From contig NC_067201.1 of the NCBI RefSeq assembly GCF_000699445.3, positions 19,633,001-19,697,000 of the forward strand: DNA of 64,000 bases. Reading direction: 5' to 3'. The translations under genes and the position numbers were made by a program. The stretch is from Schistosoma haematobium. Its lineage: Eukaryota > Platyhelminthes > Trematoda > Strigeidida > Schistosomatidae. The notes beneath the pieces are model-generated. The model worked only from the letters and a program-made list of their open reading frames with translations. It ran no database searches and was not told where the DNA came from. Below, one piece after another: positions 34,721-46,500 of the stretch (positions are counted from its first letter, which is position 1; the number at the start of each line of letters is the position of its first letter).

Positions 34721-37700
34721 GTAGAACGATTGATTGCCAAAACACCTTAAGTGTGTGCTACACGAACGCTCGTAGTCTTAGAAATAAAACATCCGAGCTA
34801 AGTCTGATGGTGGAAGAATTATATCCCGATATAATCGTTGTTACAGAAACTTGGTTCACCGTAGATACAGACTGTTCTCCCATCATTGCAGGCTATATCT
34901 ATATTAGAAGTGATAGAGTTTCAAGTTGCAAAGGGGGAGGTATAATGTTACACGTTGAGGATCACTTTCGCATACAATCAACCATATCGGAGGCTCATAG
35001 CAGTGGCACATGTGAGGTTGCATGTTGTAAGATTAAATCTAGAAATGGGTTAGTGACTGTAGGGGGAATATACCGTAGTCCGTTTTTGTCTTGCTGACGA
35101 CTTTATCCTAAGACACATCTGTTCTTGGAGTATGGCAGAATGTTGTCTCACCATTGGGGACTTCAACGCACCTCATGTCAACTGGATAGAGCTTACAGCT
35201 CCAGGTAATGGTTTCGATAGCGACCTTTTATCTACCGTTATTCAGTGTACAATCTACAATGTATCACGAAACCGACACATATTGATTTCAATCATGATCC
35301 GTCACTTCTGTACCTCTCCCTCACCCACCACTGTGAGGATGTCTTTGATATTCAGCACCTCCCCCCACTAGTGAACAGTGACCACGTTGTAATTCACTTT
35401 AAGTTTAGGATACATGGTACACAATTCGTATCTGCTCCACCCCACCCCAGTATTTGGCGAGCCAATATTCCGGCAATCAGAAACTGTGCTATATCGACTG
35501 AATGGTCGGTCAACGCGGATGGATTGATCGAAGATGAATGGAATAAGTTTAAGGCTAGATTCGAGTCCGTAACGTCGCCGTTTATCCCATGGTCAGCACG
35601 TAAGCTATCACATTGCCCTCCATGGATTAATAAGGAAACCCGGACGCTGTTAAAGCGTGGGAAACATTTCTGGGACTTATTCTTGTTGACAGGTCATGCA
35701 CCATTTAAGTGTGAGTACCAAAAATTCCGTAATATCTGTGAGAAAACTATAGCCAAATCCCGTACCACTTACGAACGACGTAGTGATGGTATTTCCCCGT
35801 TCACATTTACTAGCTGAATCAGATCAGGCAAAAGCTGAGACTTTTTCAAACTATTTTGGCGAAGTCTACTCTACGTTTATTGTAACAAATACTTGTCCCA
35901 CTCACACCGAGATACCAACCATTGACTCTGTACAGGTGACTGAGGAAACTGTCCTTCCGTTGATAACTAACCTCAAACATGGTAAGATACCGGGCCCTGA
36001 CGGGTTACATCCACGGTTGCTGCCATCTCTTGCGGACATTATTTCAAAACGGCTCGCGACACTCTTCAACATGATCCTTTCACTAGCTCGACCCACTAGA
36101 GATTGGAAGGACGCTATAGTCAGTCCTATATTTAAGGACGGTCAGCGACAGATAGTATCTAACTACCGGCCTGTCAGTCTAACTACCATAGTCGTTAAGT
36201 TACTTGAAAAGATAATTCGGGTTAGGTTGCTAAGCCATGTAGACTTACACATCTGTTAGCTCCCGAGCAACACGTATTTCGTAACAAGCGTTCATGCTTG
36301 ACTAACTTGCTTATTGTGAGAGAGGACTGGACAGTAACCCTAGATAACGGTCTGTCTGTCGATGTGATATTCATAGATTTTAGCAAAGCATTTGACAAGG
36401 TTTCACAATTAGGTCTTGTGCAGAAGCTCACAAGCTTCGGAATAATAGGTACTGTACATGAGTGGATAGGAAACTTCCTATGTGACCTCAGACAGAGGGT
36501 GCAGGTCAAGGGAACGTTATCCGATTGGAAACCGGTCAAAAGTGGTGTACCCCAAGGCACCATCTTAGGCCATCTGCTCTTCTGAGTTACCGCTGTTGCT
36601 TAGGTCGTCGAGATTATCTTTTGCGGATGACGGTAAAATCTGGAGAACAAATGAAATTGCCACTGATCATCTGGATTTTCAAGCTGACTTAGACGATTTA
36701 GTTAGATGGGCTCGAAAGTGGGGCTTAGAAATCAATGCTAAGAAGAGTGTGCTAGTGCACATCGTCCACGTTAATTGTTACCGTTATACTATTGAGGGTA
36801 AACCTCTTCCGTGCGTTCAAGAGCATAAAGACTTAGGAGTAGTAAGAAGTCATGATTTAAAAACAACCACGCAATGCAAAACAGCCGCTATCAAAGGTTT
36901 TCGTGCGTTTGGTCACTTCGCCGAGCGTTCAAATCTTTTGACGAGGAAACGTTTCGAATTTTATATCACACCTACATAAGACCACATTTAGAGTACTGTA
37001 TCCAAGCAGCTAGCCCATGTCTGGTAAAGGATACTAACTCACTTAAGCGTGTCCAGCGTGTGGGAACGAAATTAATGAAGGGTCTTTCTAAACTCCCTTA
37101 CGATGAGTGTTTAAAACGCCTAAACCTTTCCCCTTCGTCGTATCATAACGCGAGATGACCTTACACTGGCATTTCGTATCTTTAATTATGATTTGGGCGT
37201 TACTATGTCTCATCTTTTTGCTCCCTCCAGCACTAATAATCTTCGAGGTCATAGCAAGAAGGTTCACAAACCGCCACCTAGTAAACTTAAAGTAGGGTCC
37301 CGTTTTTCTCATCGAGTGGTCAATGATTGGAACGCCTTACCCGAACAAGTGGTATCAGCCCCACCTGTGAATATTTTCAAGGATAAGCTGAATCTTCGCT
37401 GGAAAGCAATGTGTCAGAATTATTACAGGTTTACCAACTTACTATTCTTATTACTGAAGACTGAAGAATGGAGACTGAACGACGTATATATTTCGACAAT
37501 CAAATAATGCGGTTCTGTTACAAAAGGGGAAGCTTATTTACAAAATAGTTTCACACTTCATTCTTCACGCCCAGTCCATACATGTTCTTCTTCACCCGGC
37601 ACATTTACCTTTTGTTAATCTGCAACAAAAAGGTTCACGTCGATAACATTACATAGGCTGGCATCTGATACTATTACACACCTATCCTCACGAGACTCTT

Positions 37701-37807
37701 TTCTCTGCCTAACTGTGGATATGGGTGTGTCATTTTTCGTAACATACTTAAAAACAGCTTATGTTAGGCGGTGTTTTGACGAACTGGGTATCTAAATACA
37801 CAGTCGT

Positions 37808-37832
37808 TAAGTCTGAACTGAACTGAACTGAA
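37808..37832 (+). repeat. Short 3'-terminal tandem (ctgaa)n of CR1-like element
   Basis: The sequence 'ctgaactgaactgaactgaac' follows the ORF2 remnant and its untranslated region. CR1-clade elements characteristically end in short tandem repeats rather than poly(A), so I take this as the 3' terminus. Confidence 0.6.
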
Positions 37833-38039
37833 CAAGTTGTTCCGTTCTAATATCATCCCAAGATATCTAAAAGTTAAGTAAGACAAAGGTGGTGGGAGAA
37901 CGGACGGACATAATTTTGTGGTGCACTCGCTAAAGATGGTGGGACTTGCTGTATGTGAAGCCACAGGGCGTGGTCTTGCTCCCAAGTTTTGTGTTGGATC
38001 TGAGCATATGTATGCGTTCAAGTTTAGAGTGCCTATACA

Positions 38040-38960
38040 CTAATTGTAGACCTACAGTGATTTGAGGCTCCCTTCATATGGTTTGAGTTTGCGTTGCGAA
38101 TTGCTGATTCTATAAATCATGGACTACCTCTTTGCAACGCTAAAATGACCTTGAGAATGGACACCTAATTACTGGAGCCAAATCGGTGTTATCAACCAGT
38201 GCATGGGATTGGGGCCGTGATCTACAGATGTTGATTAAGGTCAGGAATTAGATCTACGGTTTTTACCACGAACTGACATAAGCTAACATGCCAGAATTCC
38301 AGCTGAACAAATAGATGAGTGTATTTCACGCAAACACTTGAGACCTGCCCTGTTAAACCTGATTGGTTGTTCCATAAATTACGGTCTCACCCATCATGTT
38401 CCCATATTCAAAATGATCTTCAGAAAGACTGCTAAAGATCGAACGGAAAGTTCTACAATCAGACTGGTCAAAATTGGGTATCATAATTACCGATGTAAGA
38501 TTCATTCGAAAGGCAGTTTTGTCTCAGTTAGCCTAAGATTTCAGATCACAGAGTACCAACACTCCTTGATACTTTCCAACGTGGAATATTACTAGATTTG
38601 AGTAATTAAGTTGCATGCGTAGCACACAACATATTCAAGACCGGCTACTTTACACTTTATAATGTTGATGGTCATTCATTTGTAACCCGTCCAACTTTGA
38701 GGTCAAATCTCTGTGAAGCGACAGACTATCATCCTTTTTACAAAGCTTCTACATAATGTTTTATATCAACTCCTAAGTGTAATAGACTAGGCGAGACTTG
38801 CTGAGGAAGATCAATCATATAAATTAAAGGAAGAAGTCCTAGTATAGGACCATGCTAACCCACACTAAAACATACTGTGGCCCGAAAATAAGCGGAGTTT
38901 ATTCTCCCCTAAAAGTCAGATTACTTAGACGTGAAGTGTTACAGGAAGAATTAACATTAT
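38040..38960 (-). pseudogene. Degraded CR1-like ORF2 3' half
   Basis: At the DNA level it follows, in order, the 31.0-31.7 kb part of the - strand element: 'gaggctcccttcatatggtttgagttt', then 'cgctaaaatgacc', 'gaaaggcagttttgtctcagttagc' and 'agaagtcctagtataggacc'. No long frame survives. It is an old copy in the same orientation as the element at 30.6-32.9 kb. Confidence 0.65.
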
Positions 38961-39339
38961 TTGATGGACTTATGCTTGTTACATTGAATACCATTAATCT
39001 CACTGTGATTTGCGCACATACGTTTTACCCGGGTTTCGAACCCCTTCGTTCATAAATTTAACGCTGAATATTCCTGGTTTCACCCTGGTTCTGACCTGAT
39101 ATTTTGAGATTTCGTCTCCTAAAAACGTAAAATTGAAGGTTTATGCTTCGACTGTTACTTCCACGTGTAGCTCGTCCGTAGATACTGCCAGTCCCAAACC
39201 AAGGTGAATTAGGAGCTTCGAACGTGGGTTCGGCAACAACAACCACAAAGAAAACAACCTTTCATAAAAACATCAGCCAGATTAAAGGCTTAGGCCGCTT
39301 AAACTCTGCCTTGGGAGTTGAGGGTTTGTTGTGACACTT

Positions 39340-41480
39340 CAGGATGGAATCCAAAATTCTTCGGAAGTCGGATGTTGCCTCTTCTAACAACCAGAACAAT
39401 AATCAACATAGGTGGATGGAAGATCCGGTCAATGTGACAGATCGGAATGATCAGTCAAAGTGCCACGGGACTAAGGAGACATAGATTGGCAGTACTAGGA
39501 ATCAGCGAGACTTATTTGACACAAGCTGGACAGCAAAGGCTAGATACAGGAGAGATGCTTCTGTTCTCCAGTCACGAGGGACGAAATGCGCCCTACACTC
39601 AGATAATTGCTTTGATATTGTATAAAGAAGCACGAAATGAACTTGTGGGATGGCAATCTCACGGATCCAGAATCATCAAAGCGTCATTCCTTACAAATTA
39701 GGAGGTAATCACGATGAATGTCATCCAATGTTATGCAACCGACAATGATAGCATAAAAAGATGATAAACAACAGTTTTACGAGAGGATGCAATCAACCAT
39801 AGCAAAGTTACTAATAAAGTACCTGACCATCCCGGTGCGAGATATAAACGCCAGAGTCGGAATGGACAACACAGGGCATGAAGATATCATATGACGACAT
39901 GGACTATGCAAGGGCAACAAAAGAGGGAAAAATTTGCAAATCTATGCGCATTCAACAAATTAGCTATAGGTGGCACAATATTCTCATACAAACACATACA
40001 CAAAGCTACATGGATCTCACCGTACCACACTACAGAGAACCAGGCAGATCACGTTCGCATCAATAACAAGCTACGAAGGACGATGAAAGATGTGAGAACC
40101 AAGAGAGGGGTTGACATAGTTTCAGATTACCACCTGGTTGTGGCCAAGATGATGCAAAAGCTAAAGGAAAACTAGACAGCTGGGTGAAGAGCATTACAAA
40201 TGTTCAATACAGCCTACCAACGAGATGCCAGCAAACTCAACGAATTCAAGACAGCTCTCAACAACATATTCCAAGCCTTACAAGATCTACTCAACGGAAA
40301 AGAAACTAGCAAGGAGGACCAGTGGAAAAGTATCAAAGAAGTATTAAATTCAATGTGTTATTAGGTGCTGGGCCTCAAGCAGCATCATCATAACGAATGG
40401 ATCTCTACAGCAACCCTGAACAAGATCCAAGAAAGGAAGAACAAGAAAACAACAATTGACAACAGACGAACACAAGCAGAGAAATTCGAGGCAAAACCTC
40501 AGTACACAGAAGCAAACAAGCAAGTGAAGAAGAACATTAAAGCTGACAACCAGAAATACGAGGGACAACTAGCAACGACGGCAGAACAAGCTCCAAGAGA
40601 ACGAAATATGAAACAAATATATGATACAACGAAGAAACTAGCAGGGAGGCAGGTCAACCACTGAAATTCAAGAACAGAGGAACAGATGGGTAGAGTATTT
40701 TGAGGAACTCGTGAATAGACCAGCTCCAGTGAATCCAGTGGACATCGAAGCAACAAACACAGATCTTCCTATAGTTCTCACTCCACCAAACGATCGAAGA
40801 GATCAGGATAGCAATCAGACAAAGCAAGAGTAGGAAAGCAGCAGCACTTGAGAATATACCAGCTGAAGCTCTGATGTCAGACATTGAAGTAACTTCAAAC
40901 ATAATTGACGTTCTATTCGAGATTTGGGAGGAGGAACAAGTGCCGACGGACTGGAAAGAAGGACACCTCATCAAGATACTAAAGAAAGGAAATCTGGGAA
41001 AAGTGAGAAATACAGAGGCTTTACATTGCTGTCAGCAAGAGTAAACGTTTTCAACAAAGCAAGGGCGGCATTCCGCATTCTCAAGGTTGAAGAAGCTATG
41101 GAACTAAAGACAACCGTCAATCAAAATCAAAGAATCTTCAATACGAACATCAAGACGGTTCTTCAATACAAAGCTGAAACTTGGACAACTGACACAACCA
41201 TCATCAAAACATATGCGTTTGTGAACAAATGTGAACTGAAGGTACTCCAGATCCGTTGGCCATAAAGCATCAGAAACAGCCCACAGTGAGAGAGGACAAA
41301 CCAGCTTACACCTTAAGAGGAAATTAGGAAAAAAAGTTGGAAGTGGATAGAACATGCATTCAGGAAATCATTAGACTTCATCCCAAGGTAAGCTATGATT
41401 GGATCAATCGACCATGCTTCAGTAACGGATTAGAGCAGAACTTGGACGTAACAGTAAGCCCGACCATTACCGATGACTTC
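39340..41480 (+). pseudogene. RTE-like (SR2-type) retrotransposon with deleted RT core
   Basis: Endonuclease remnants run from about 39342: LAVLGISETYLTQAGQQRL, FANLCAFNKLAIGGTIFSYK with HKATWISPYHTTENQADH, and IVSDYHLVVAKMMQKLK. The inter-domain region follows (LGLKQHHHNEWISTATLNKI; KQIYDTTKKLAG). The start of the RT is present in frames near 40850-41010 (ENIPAEALMSDIE, VPTDWKEGHLIKILKKGN). At about 41050 the sequence jumps straight to the post-RT domain (KARAAFRILKVEEA, TVLQYKAETWTTDTTIIK). The whole catalytic RT (FRKDRS to YADD) is absent. Multiple stops. It is non-autonomous. Confidence 0.85.
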
Positions 41481-41504
41481 ATACCTGACAGTTCGAGCTA
41501 ATTG

Positions 41505-41745
41505 ATCAGAAGTATATAACCGCCCTACTAAAATCTTTTGAGAGGTCAAGGTACGCAGCACCAATCTAGCGATTAAGGGTGGCTTTCCATCTCTCCATCG
41601 CGGTTAGTAGATTATTTATACGGTAGTGACTTCCTGAAACCGTACTGTTGGGGTAAAAAAAGTTTAGGGATAATAGGTGGTGATGCAAACCACCGTATAA
41701 TAAGGAGTCCAAGACTTTCGAGGGTAGTCAAAATTCATGTCTCGA
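41505..41745 (-). pseudogene. CR1-like RT fragment upstream of DYNLT2B
   Basis: On the - strand the bases give SLLYGGLHHHLLSLNFF, then a block equivalent to 'G.H.RINNLLTAMERWK'. This corresponds to 31.9-32.05 kb of the other element. The fragment ends about 65 bp before the start codon of the Tctex1 gene, so it lies in that gene's promoter or 5' UTR region. Confidence 0.75.
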
Positions 41746-41808
41746 ATGTTGGACATTGGAAAAGTAGAGTGGTTGGTATGACAACAATAATCTGTGTATT
41801 TTGACTCA

Positions 41809-41974
41809 ATGGAATTTTCAAAACAAAGTCCTAACAACGATGAAAAATTGAATTCATATATTGTAAAGCCACAATTTGATCAGAAATTCCGCCCCTGGGC
41901 AGTAAGAAGCATCATTTCTCAGTTACTAAAGGAACGGCTGGAAAGGGAAGTATACTCTCCTGAGAACACTCATG
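41809..41974 (+). CDS. DYNLT2B: DYNLT2B exon 1
   Basis: It runs from the ATG through YSPENTH and the first base of the next codon; the donor is CATG|GTATAT. A rival donor at GAA|GTATAC (41950) paired with the acceptor at 41998 is also in frame, but it would remove the conserved VYSPENT segment. Confidence 0.8.
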
Positions 41975-42238
41975 GTATATCATAAAATCTTTTTACAGTT
42001 ATCTGCAGAAAAGTGCATTTCCCTGGCTGATGAAATCAAACGCTTATTAAGGAAAAGTCTATCTTTGCGACGTTATAGATACTTGGTCCAAGTCATCATT
42101 GGCGAAAAGAAAGGTCAAGGAGTGAAAATGGCACGCCGCTGCTATTGGGACTCTGATACTGATAACTGTGCAGATGCTTCATTTGTAAATGATTCGTTGT
42201 TCTGTGTTGCCTCGGTTTTTGGTGTTTATAGCTACTAA
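41809..42238 (+). CDS. DYNLT2B: Tctex1-type dynein light chain (DYNLT2B / TCTEX1D2-like)
   Basis: There are two exons, 41809-41974 and 42009-42238, around a 34-bp intron (gtatatc…tctgcag) with phase 1 ends that rebuild a Glu codon. The joined product is 131 residues. It aligns over its whole length with the Tctex1 domain of TCTEX1D2/DYNLT2B: YIVKPQFDQKFRPWAVRSII, LLKERLEREVYSPENTHEK, ISLADEIKRLLRKS, RYRYLVQVIIGEKKGQGVKM, RCYWDSDTDN and FVNDSLFCVASVFGVYSY. In animals this protein is a light chain of cytoplasmic dynein-2, needed for retrograde intraflagellar transport. An in-frame TAA lies just upstream of the ATG, so the start is well placed. AATAAA at 42613-42618 may end the transcript. Confidence 0.9.
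42009..42238 (+). CDS. DYNLT2B: DYNLT2B exon 2
   Basis: Acceptor tctgcag|AAAAGTG. It encodes the dimerisation and cargo-groove half of the Tctex1 fold, with IIGEKKGQGV, YWDSDTDN and the invariant NDSLFC near the end, then TAA. Confidence 0.9.
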
Positions 42239-42612
42239 GTATATGAGTGTTGCACTTCAAAAAGTGTCTTAAAATATTTTATGAATTTCCAATTAGGCAT
42301 TAATGATTTTTTTTAAAAAGAGAATACCGGTAATTTTGTAAGTCATGGTAAAAGGATGGAAAAGTTGCCCTTAGTGATAAGCGTCTTTCACCAAAAAGCA
42401 AGTAACTGGGTCGAGCCAATAAGCACCAACGAACATATCCGCAATATGAACATTGAAGCATTTGCCTCTCAGCACAATTGAATATCTTTGGATGATGTTC
42501 ATGTCGCAGATTTTTAAATACAAACCGCTTCAACAAATATGAAATATATATTACAGAAATGTTAGTTCAGTGTCATTATTCATTGCCAGTTGTTGATGGT
42601 TCCTTGCTTTAT

Positions 42613-42618
42613 AATAAA
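42613..42618 (+). promoter_or_regulatory. Candidate polyadenylation signal
   Basis: AATAAA about 375 nt after the DYNLT2B stop; the first canonical hexamer seen on the + strand downstream. Confidence 0.4.
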
Positions 42619-43049
42619 GAAGCAACAGTACTAGTTTGCAAATACTAGTAGAAAGGTTTAATCAACTGATTTAAGTTAAATTGACCATTATAATAGGTCT
42701 ATTTGAAAACAAGCTAAATTTTTTTAGTAAACGAACTTATAGTTAGCTATCTGCAACGTGGAACCCGGCAAGTATGTACATCAATCCAAATTATCACACT
42801 CCACTAGTACAGCGAGATGAATTTCTTCACATGTCAAATCCTCGAATAGCAGATGCAGTAACGGTATCAGTACTAGTAGAAAAGATGAGGTACAAAAATA
42901 TAGTTCTAGAATGTAGAAGATTATACGACATATACAATTATGAGGTTATTTTGAGACCCATGACCTCAGAAAAGACAAAAAGTGATTGCATCTACGTTAC
43001 TAAGGTTAATTATGAGTCATGTCATTAAAGTCTCTAAACATGAGTTACA

Positions 43050-43580
43050 GTAGGTGTAGGAACCGTAACCAGGTAGTTTGTACCAATAAATAAGTCTCAG
43101 CGGCCATACCAACTGGTGCCACGCTTCAGATTAGTTACTCCTAGCTTTATCCCAACATACTGTTATGCCGAAAGACATCGCCTATCGAGGAACGTGGTAG
43201 CTTGCCATATGTATCACATGCTTTAACTTCCTCCAAAGATGGCGATCCACAACCTTGTCAGCTGACTGGCCATATTTAATCAATATCCTGTGTTCATTCC
43301 CAAAATTTATCGTTCATTTGACAGTACATAAAACATTTTTCGAACCCACCTATAATCAAAAGCCATCAACCTAATCATACCTTCTCCCTTCATAGGCCGT
43401 GTTTCATTCGTCGCTCGGTTATGAGACGAAATCACGCTCACACCAAAAGTGATACAGATTGGCGAAAGCCAGGTGGGATTTCTGGGTCATTTCCGATAAT
43501 TTTCCTGAGATAAACTCATGAGGGATGTAGGAATTTGCAAGATGGGTTGATCGATTGAACCAAACACTAATACCTATCAT
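43050..43580 (-). pseudogene. Old copy of RTE-like family 2, 3' region
   Basis: It follows the order of 26460-26960: 'aaccaggtagtttgtacca', 'ccataccaactggtgcca', 'gatggcgatccacaaccttgtcagctgactggcc', 'ggcgaaagccaggtgggatttctggg'. No reading frame survives, and it is clearly more diverged than the 26-kb copy. Confidence 0.6.
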
Positions 43581-43599
43581 TAATTTGAGCGTTGAAGCT

Positions 43600-46500
43600 G
43601 ACACTAAAGGACCGCTTTTTTGTCTACACACACTTTTATTACCAATGGGTAAATATGCAGTGGTGTTCGTCAGATTAGTGATTGATGAGTTTTGTAAGAC
43701 TGGCATATTTTTTTTAAGCGTTTAAAATCGTTTGTGCTAACAAAATATATATCCTATGCATAGATATGTTCGTAACACTAATATATCTGCTTATATGATC
43801 TGCGATGGATCTCACTATCTGCATCTTTTTTTTCTCATCACCTGTAGTCACTATTCACAAGGAGTAATTAATGAGCTTAGTATATTCATGCTTTCATAAG
43901 ATGAAAAATCTGAAAACAATAAGTAATTTGGGAAGTCCTTTGATTCGAATTCACCGGAGTTGACCACCCTAAACAACTTTGTTTTAAAAAACAGATATGC
44001 TGTCATGAGTGACATGTTTCACAACTTTCAGTGACAAACTGATGCTAAATAAGTAGGGTAGTTTCTAATACATGAATAAAATCTCAAGTTGAAGAGTGGA
44101 TGGTTATTCATTTAGAGTTATTATTATAATTTAACCACATAAATATTGGTACAAGGAGGCACCGAATACATATGCGCCACATTTCACCATCTGATTTGTG
44201 TGAGGACTTGGATACTACATGGTTCATGAGAATCATTTAAGCATACTAAGGAGTTTTGAATAGTTGGTATCAAATGTCAAGTCAGAGTTTCATAGATCAC
44301 AGTAGGTCTACATCAAGTAGGTTAACAAAAAAGATCAGCTGAAATCAAATATAAGTGATTGTTATCCATAAATATAAAGAAATTTCTACGATTTAACGAG
44401 CACTTTGTATTGGACTACCTTTATAATAATACAGGATAAAAAGCTAGAGCCAATCTAGAAAACATGAAGGAAAAATCAGATGAGCTTAATAAGCAGAAAA
44501 TGGAGTGGTTACACAGGTCTAGAGTTGTTTTCAAAATTATCTGTGAAAGTTCACCATTCCTGTTGTCCAAGCAGACATATTTTGTTAATCCCAAATCGAG
44601 TGGAATAATTTCATTTTCACAAGTTATAAGATAGTCAACTATGAAGATTTCAGTTAATAGTCGGGAGAACTTTTCCATACACTACAACTAATTAGATTTG
44701 TACAAACTCTCGGTTACCTGTTGGGTATTTTTATAGTAATAATGAGCTGAATACAATGCAACAATAAGTGCAATGCTCTTTTGGCCCTTTCACTGCCATC
44801 CAGCCAGGTAACTTCAGGACTGAAGATCTTAGTTAACGTAGACCAAAAATGGCTACGTATCTACGACGCATTTATCATTATCACCACGTTGTAAGAATAA
44901 TATTATCTCCTATTTCTACTTCCCTGTATTCCATAAATTTCAAAATGTATTTCCTGTGTTTTTAGTCTGATAATTTAAAAAACCTTTACCTATAATAATG
45001 ATAATCTCTACCAGAAAGTGACAGATTTCTGGACACAAAATACGTGTTCCGACGAATCCCACTTACAATTAAGATCTTTTGGTTGCGTATTTATACTAGG
45101 GCATATTTGAGCATTTAAATCTCTGCATTTTGGTAAATTTTGATGCACTCATTCCTAATGTAGCCTGGATATAGACAAGAAGTTGTACCAAATACTATTG
45201 CGTCATGGCTAATTTTTCATGATACATTGTAAGCTTTTGATAAGAGATTGTGACTGAATAATGAAGTAAAGAAAATCTTCTAGGCACTTACAATACATCA
45301 AACATAACATGATATCTTGAAATATTTGACAAATTGAAAATACAGTGACCTAGAGATCGAATTAGGCCGCTATGTCCACTACAGCTGTTATTATTTTGAC
45401 TTATTAGTTATTTGTGCACTGTGGTTAATTAAACTGATATACATTTCTATGAAGACACGTCACTCAAAACTGTACTAGAAATATTTAGCTTAAAAAACCA
45501 GTATTCACTTAATTACAGAATACTTTTCTATCTAACCATTAAAATTCTATCAGTAAATCGAGCTAATTCAGTTTTCATTACAATGATAGGAGTGCCAATA
45601 AACTTAAAAAAACCCTTAATATAAAAAAATATTAGGAAGTATATCATGTAGATAAGAGAGTTAAATTACTATGTATCTACAAGTTCGTTTGCACCTACTT
45701 CAGTCAATATTATTCACAACTTGGAAAATAATATACAATATGTTTTTACATTATATTTCATGGTATTTATAGTATAGTAAATGTGTGGTGTGTGTTACTT
45801 ATATCGACATAAGTAGTATATGGTGTTATTTAGGAACAGAATCCCTGGAATCAGAGACAAGAGGATCGAACAGTAAAGAATGGAAACAGGATGCAATTTG
45901 TATGAACATGCAAGAACAATGAAGTCTGAGTCATTATGAGACAATTGATGGACATTTTGCAAATTAGGCATTTATTTTATGATTGTTAGATTTTATTAAC
46001 AAGTCCTGTAATTTTGTGTCAAATATATTTGATTGTCGCAACCCATGTTCTGTTCACTACACATGTTGTATACATCTCGAAGTATGTGGAACTAATAAGA
46101 TTTGTGGAAAATGTACAGGTTAAAAATGATGATAACAAACTCCAAATCTGAAGTTTGTGCTGATGATGTCGTTCAGAAGAACGAAAACTCCACGACCAAA
46201 CCATCCAGCTCATAGAACAAAACACCACAAAAAACTCCAAATTCGCCTTTTCTATGAGGTTTACAGAAATAAACAAATTCATATCTGGTGTTAAATAATA
46301 TATTTACCGGTGATTAAGTGTATGATGTAATATATTTCCATAGCAAGACCAATCATTTGTCGCTTTCATTAGAATTTTGTCAAAAAAGGGGAAATAATAT
46401 CTAACGTATTGCTTTTAACATTCAACTTTATGGAGACTGATGGTTCAGCTATTGATTTTTATAAATTTTGAATATTTCCTAACTGAGAAGGAGCCTGTGA

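Larger units (their letters stand above)
33500..37832 (+). pseudogene. CR1-like (SR1-type) non-LTR retrotransposon, near full length, frame-broken
   Basis: ORF1 (33543-34720) opens with a PHD-like zinc finger (EEGMQRDECNKWFHKMYTRL, one expected Cys lost) and continues into a basic nucleic-acid-binding region. ORF2 follows in pieces. The endonuclease has LSVCYTNARSLRNKTSEL, DIIVVTETWF, LTIGDFNAPHVNW and NSDHVVIHF. The RT has KIPGPDGLHPRLLPSL, NYRPVSLTTI, VIFIDFSKAFDKVSQ, SGVPQGTILG and LSFADDGKIW. The C-terminus ends FSHRVVNDWNALPEQVV. At least six frameshifts or stops separate them. The 3' end is marked by (CTGAA)n-type short tandems at about 37810-37832. It is larger and more complete than the - strand relative beside it. 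Confidence 0.85.

Noticed and set aside
34171..34740. 189-codon - strand frame
   Set aside because: Antisense shadow of ORF1 of the CR1-like element on the + strand.
40350..40974. Hydrophobic - strand frames (also copied at 53089-53543)
   Set aside because: Antisense of RTE coding sequence. The apparent conservation between the two places reflects the near-identical RTE copies.
42774..43028. 84-codon + strand frame after DYNLT2B
   Set aside because: No homology and no splice evidence linking it to the upstream gene, whose domain is already complete.
44421..44678. 85-codon - strand frame starting MEKFSRLLTEIF
   Set aside because: Composition is protein-like, but there is no recognised family and no conserved splice context. 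It could be real but cannot be supported.
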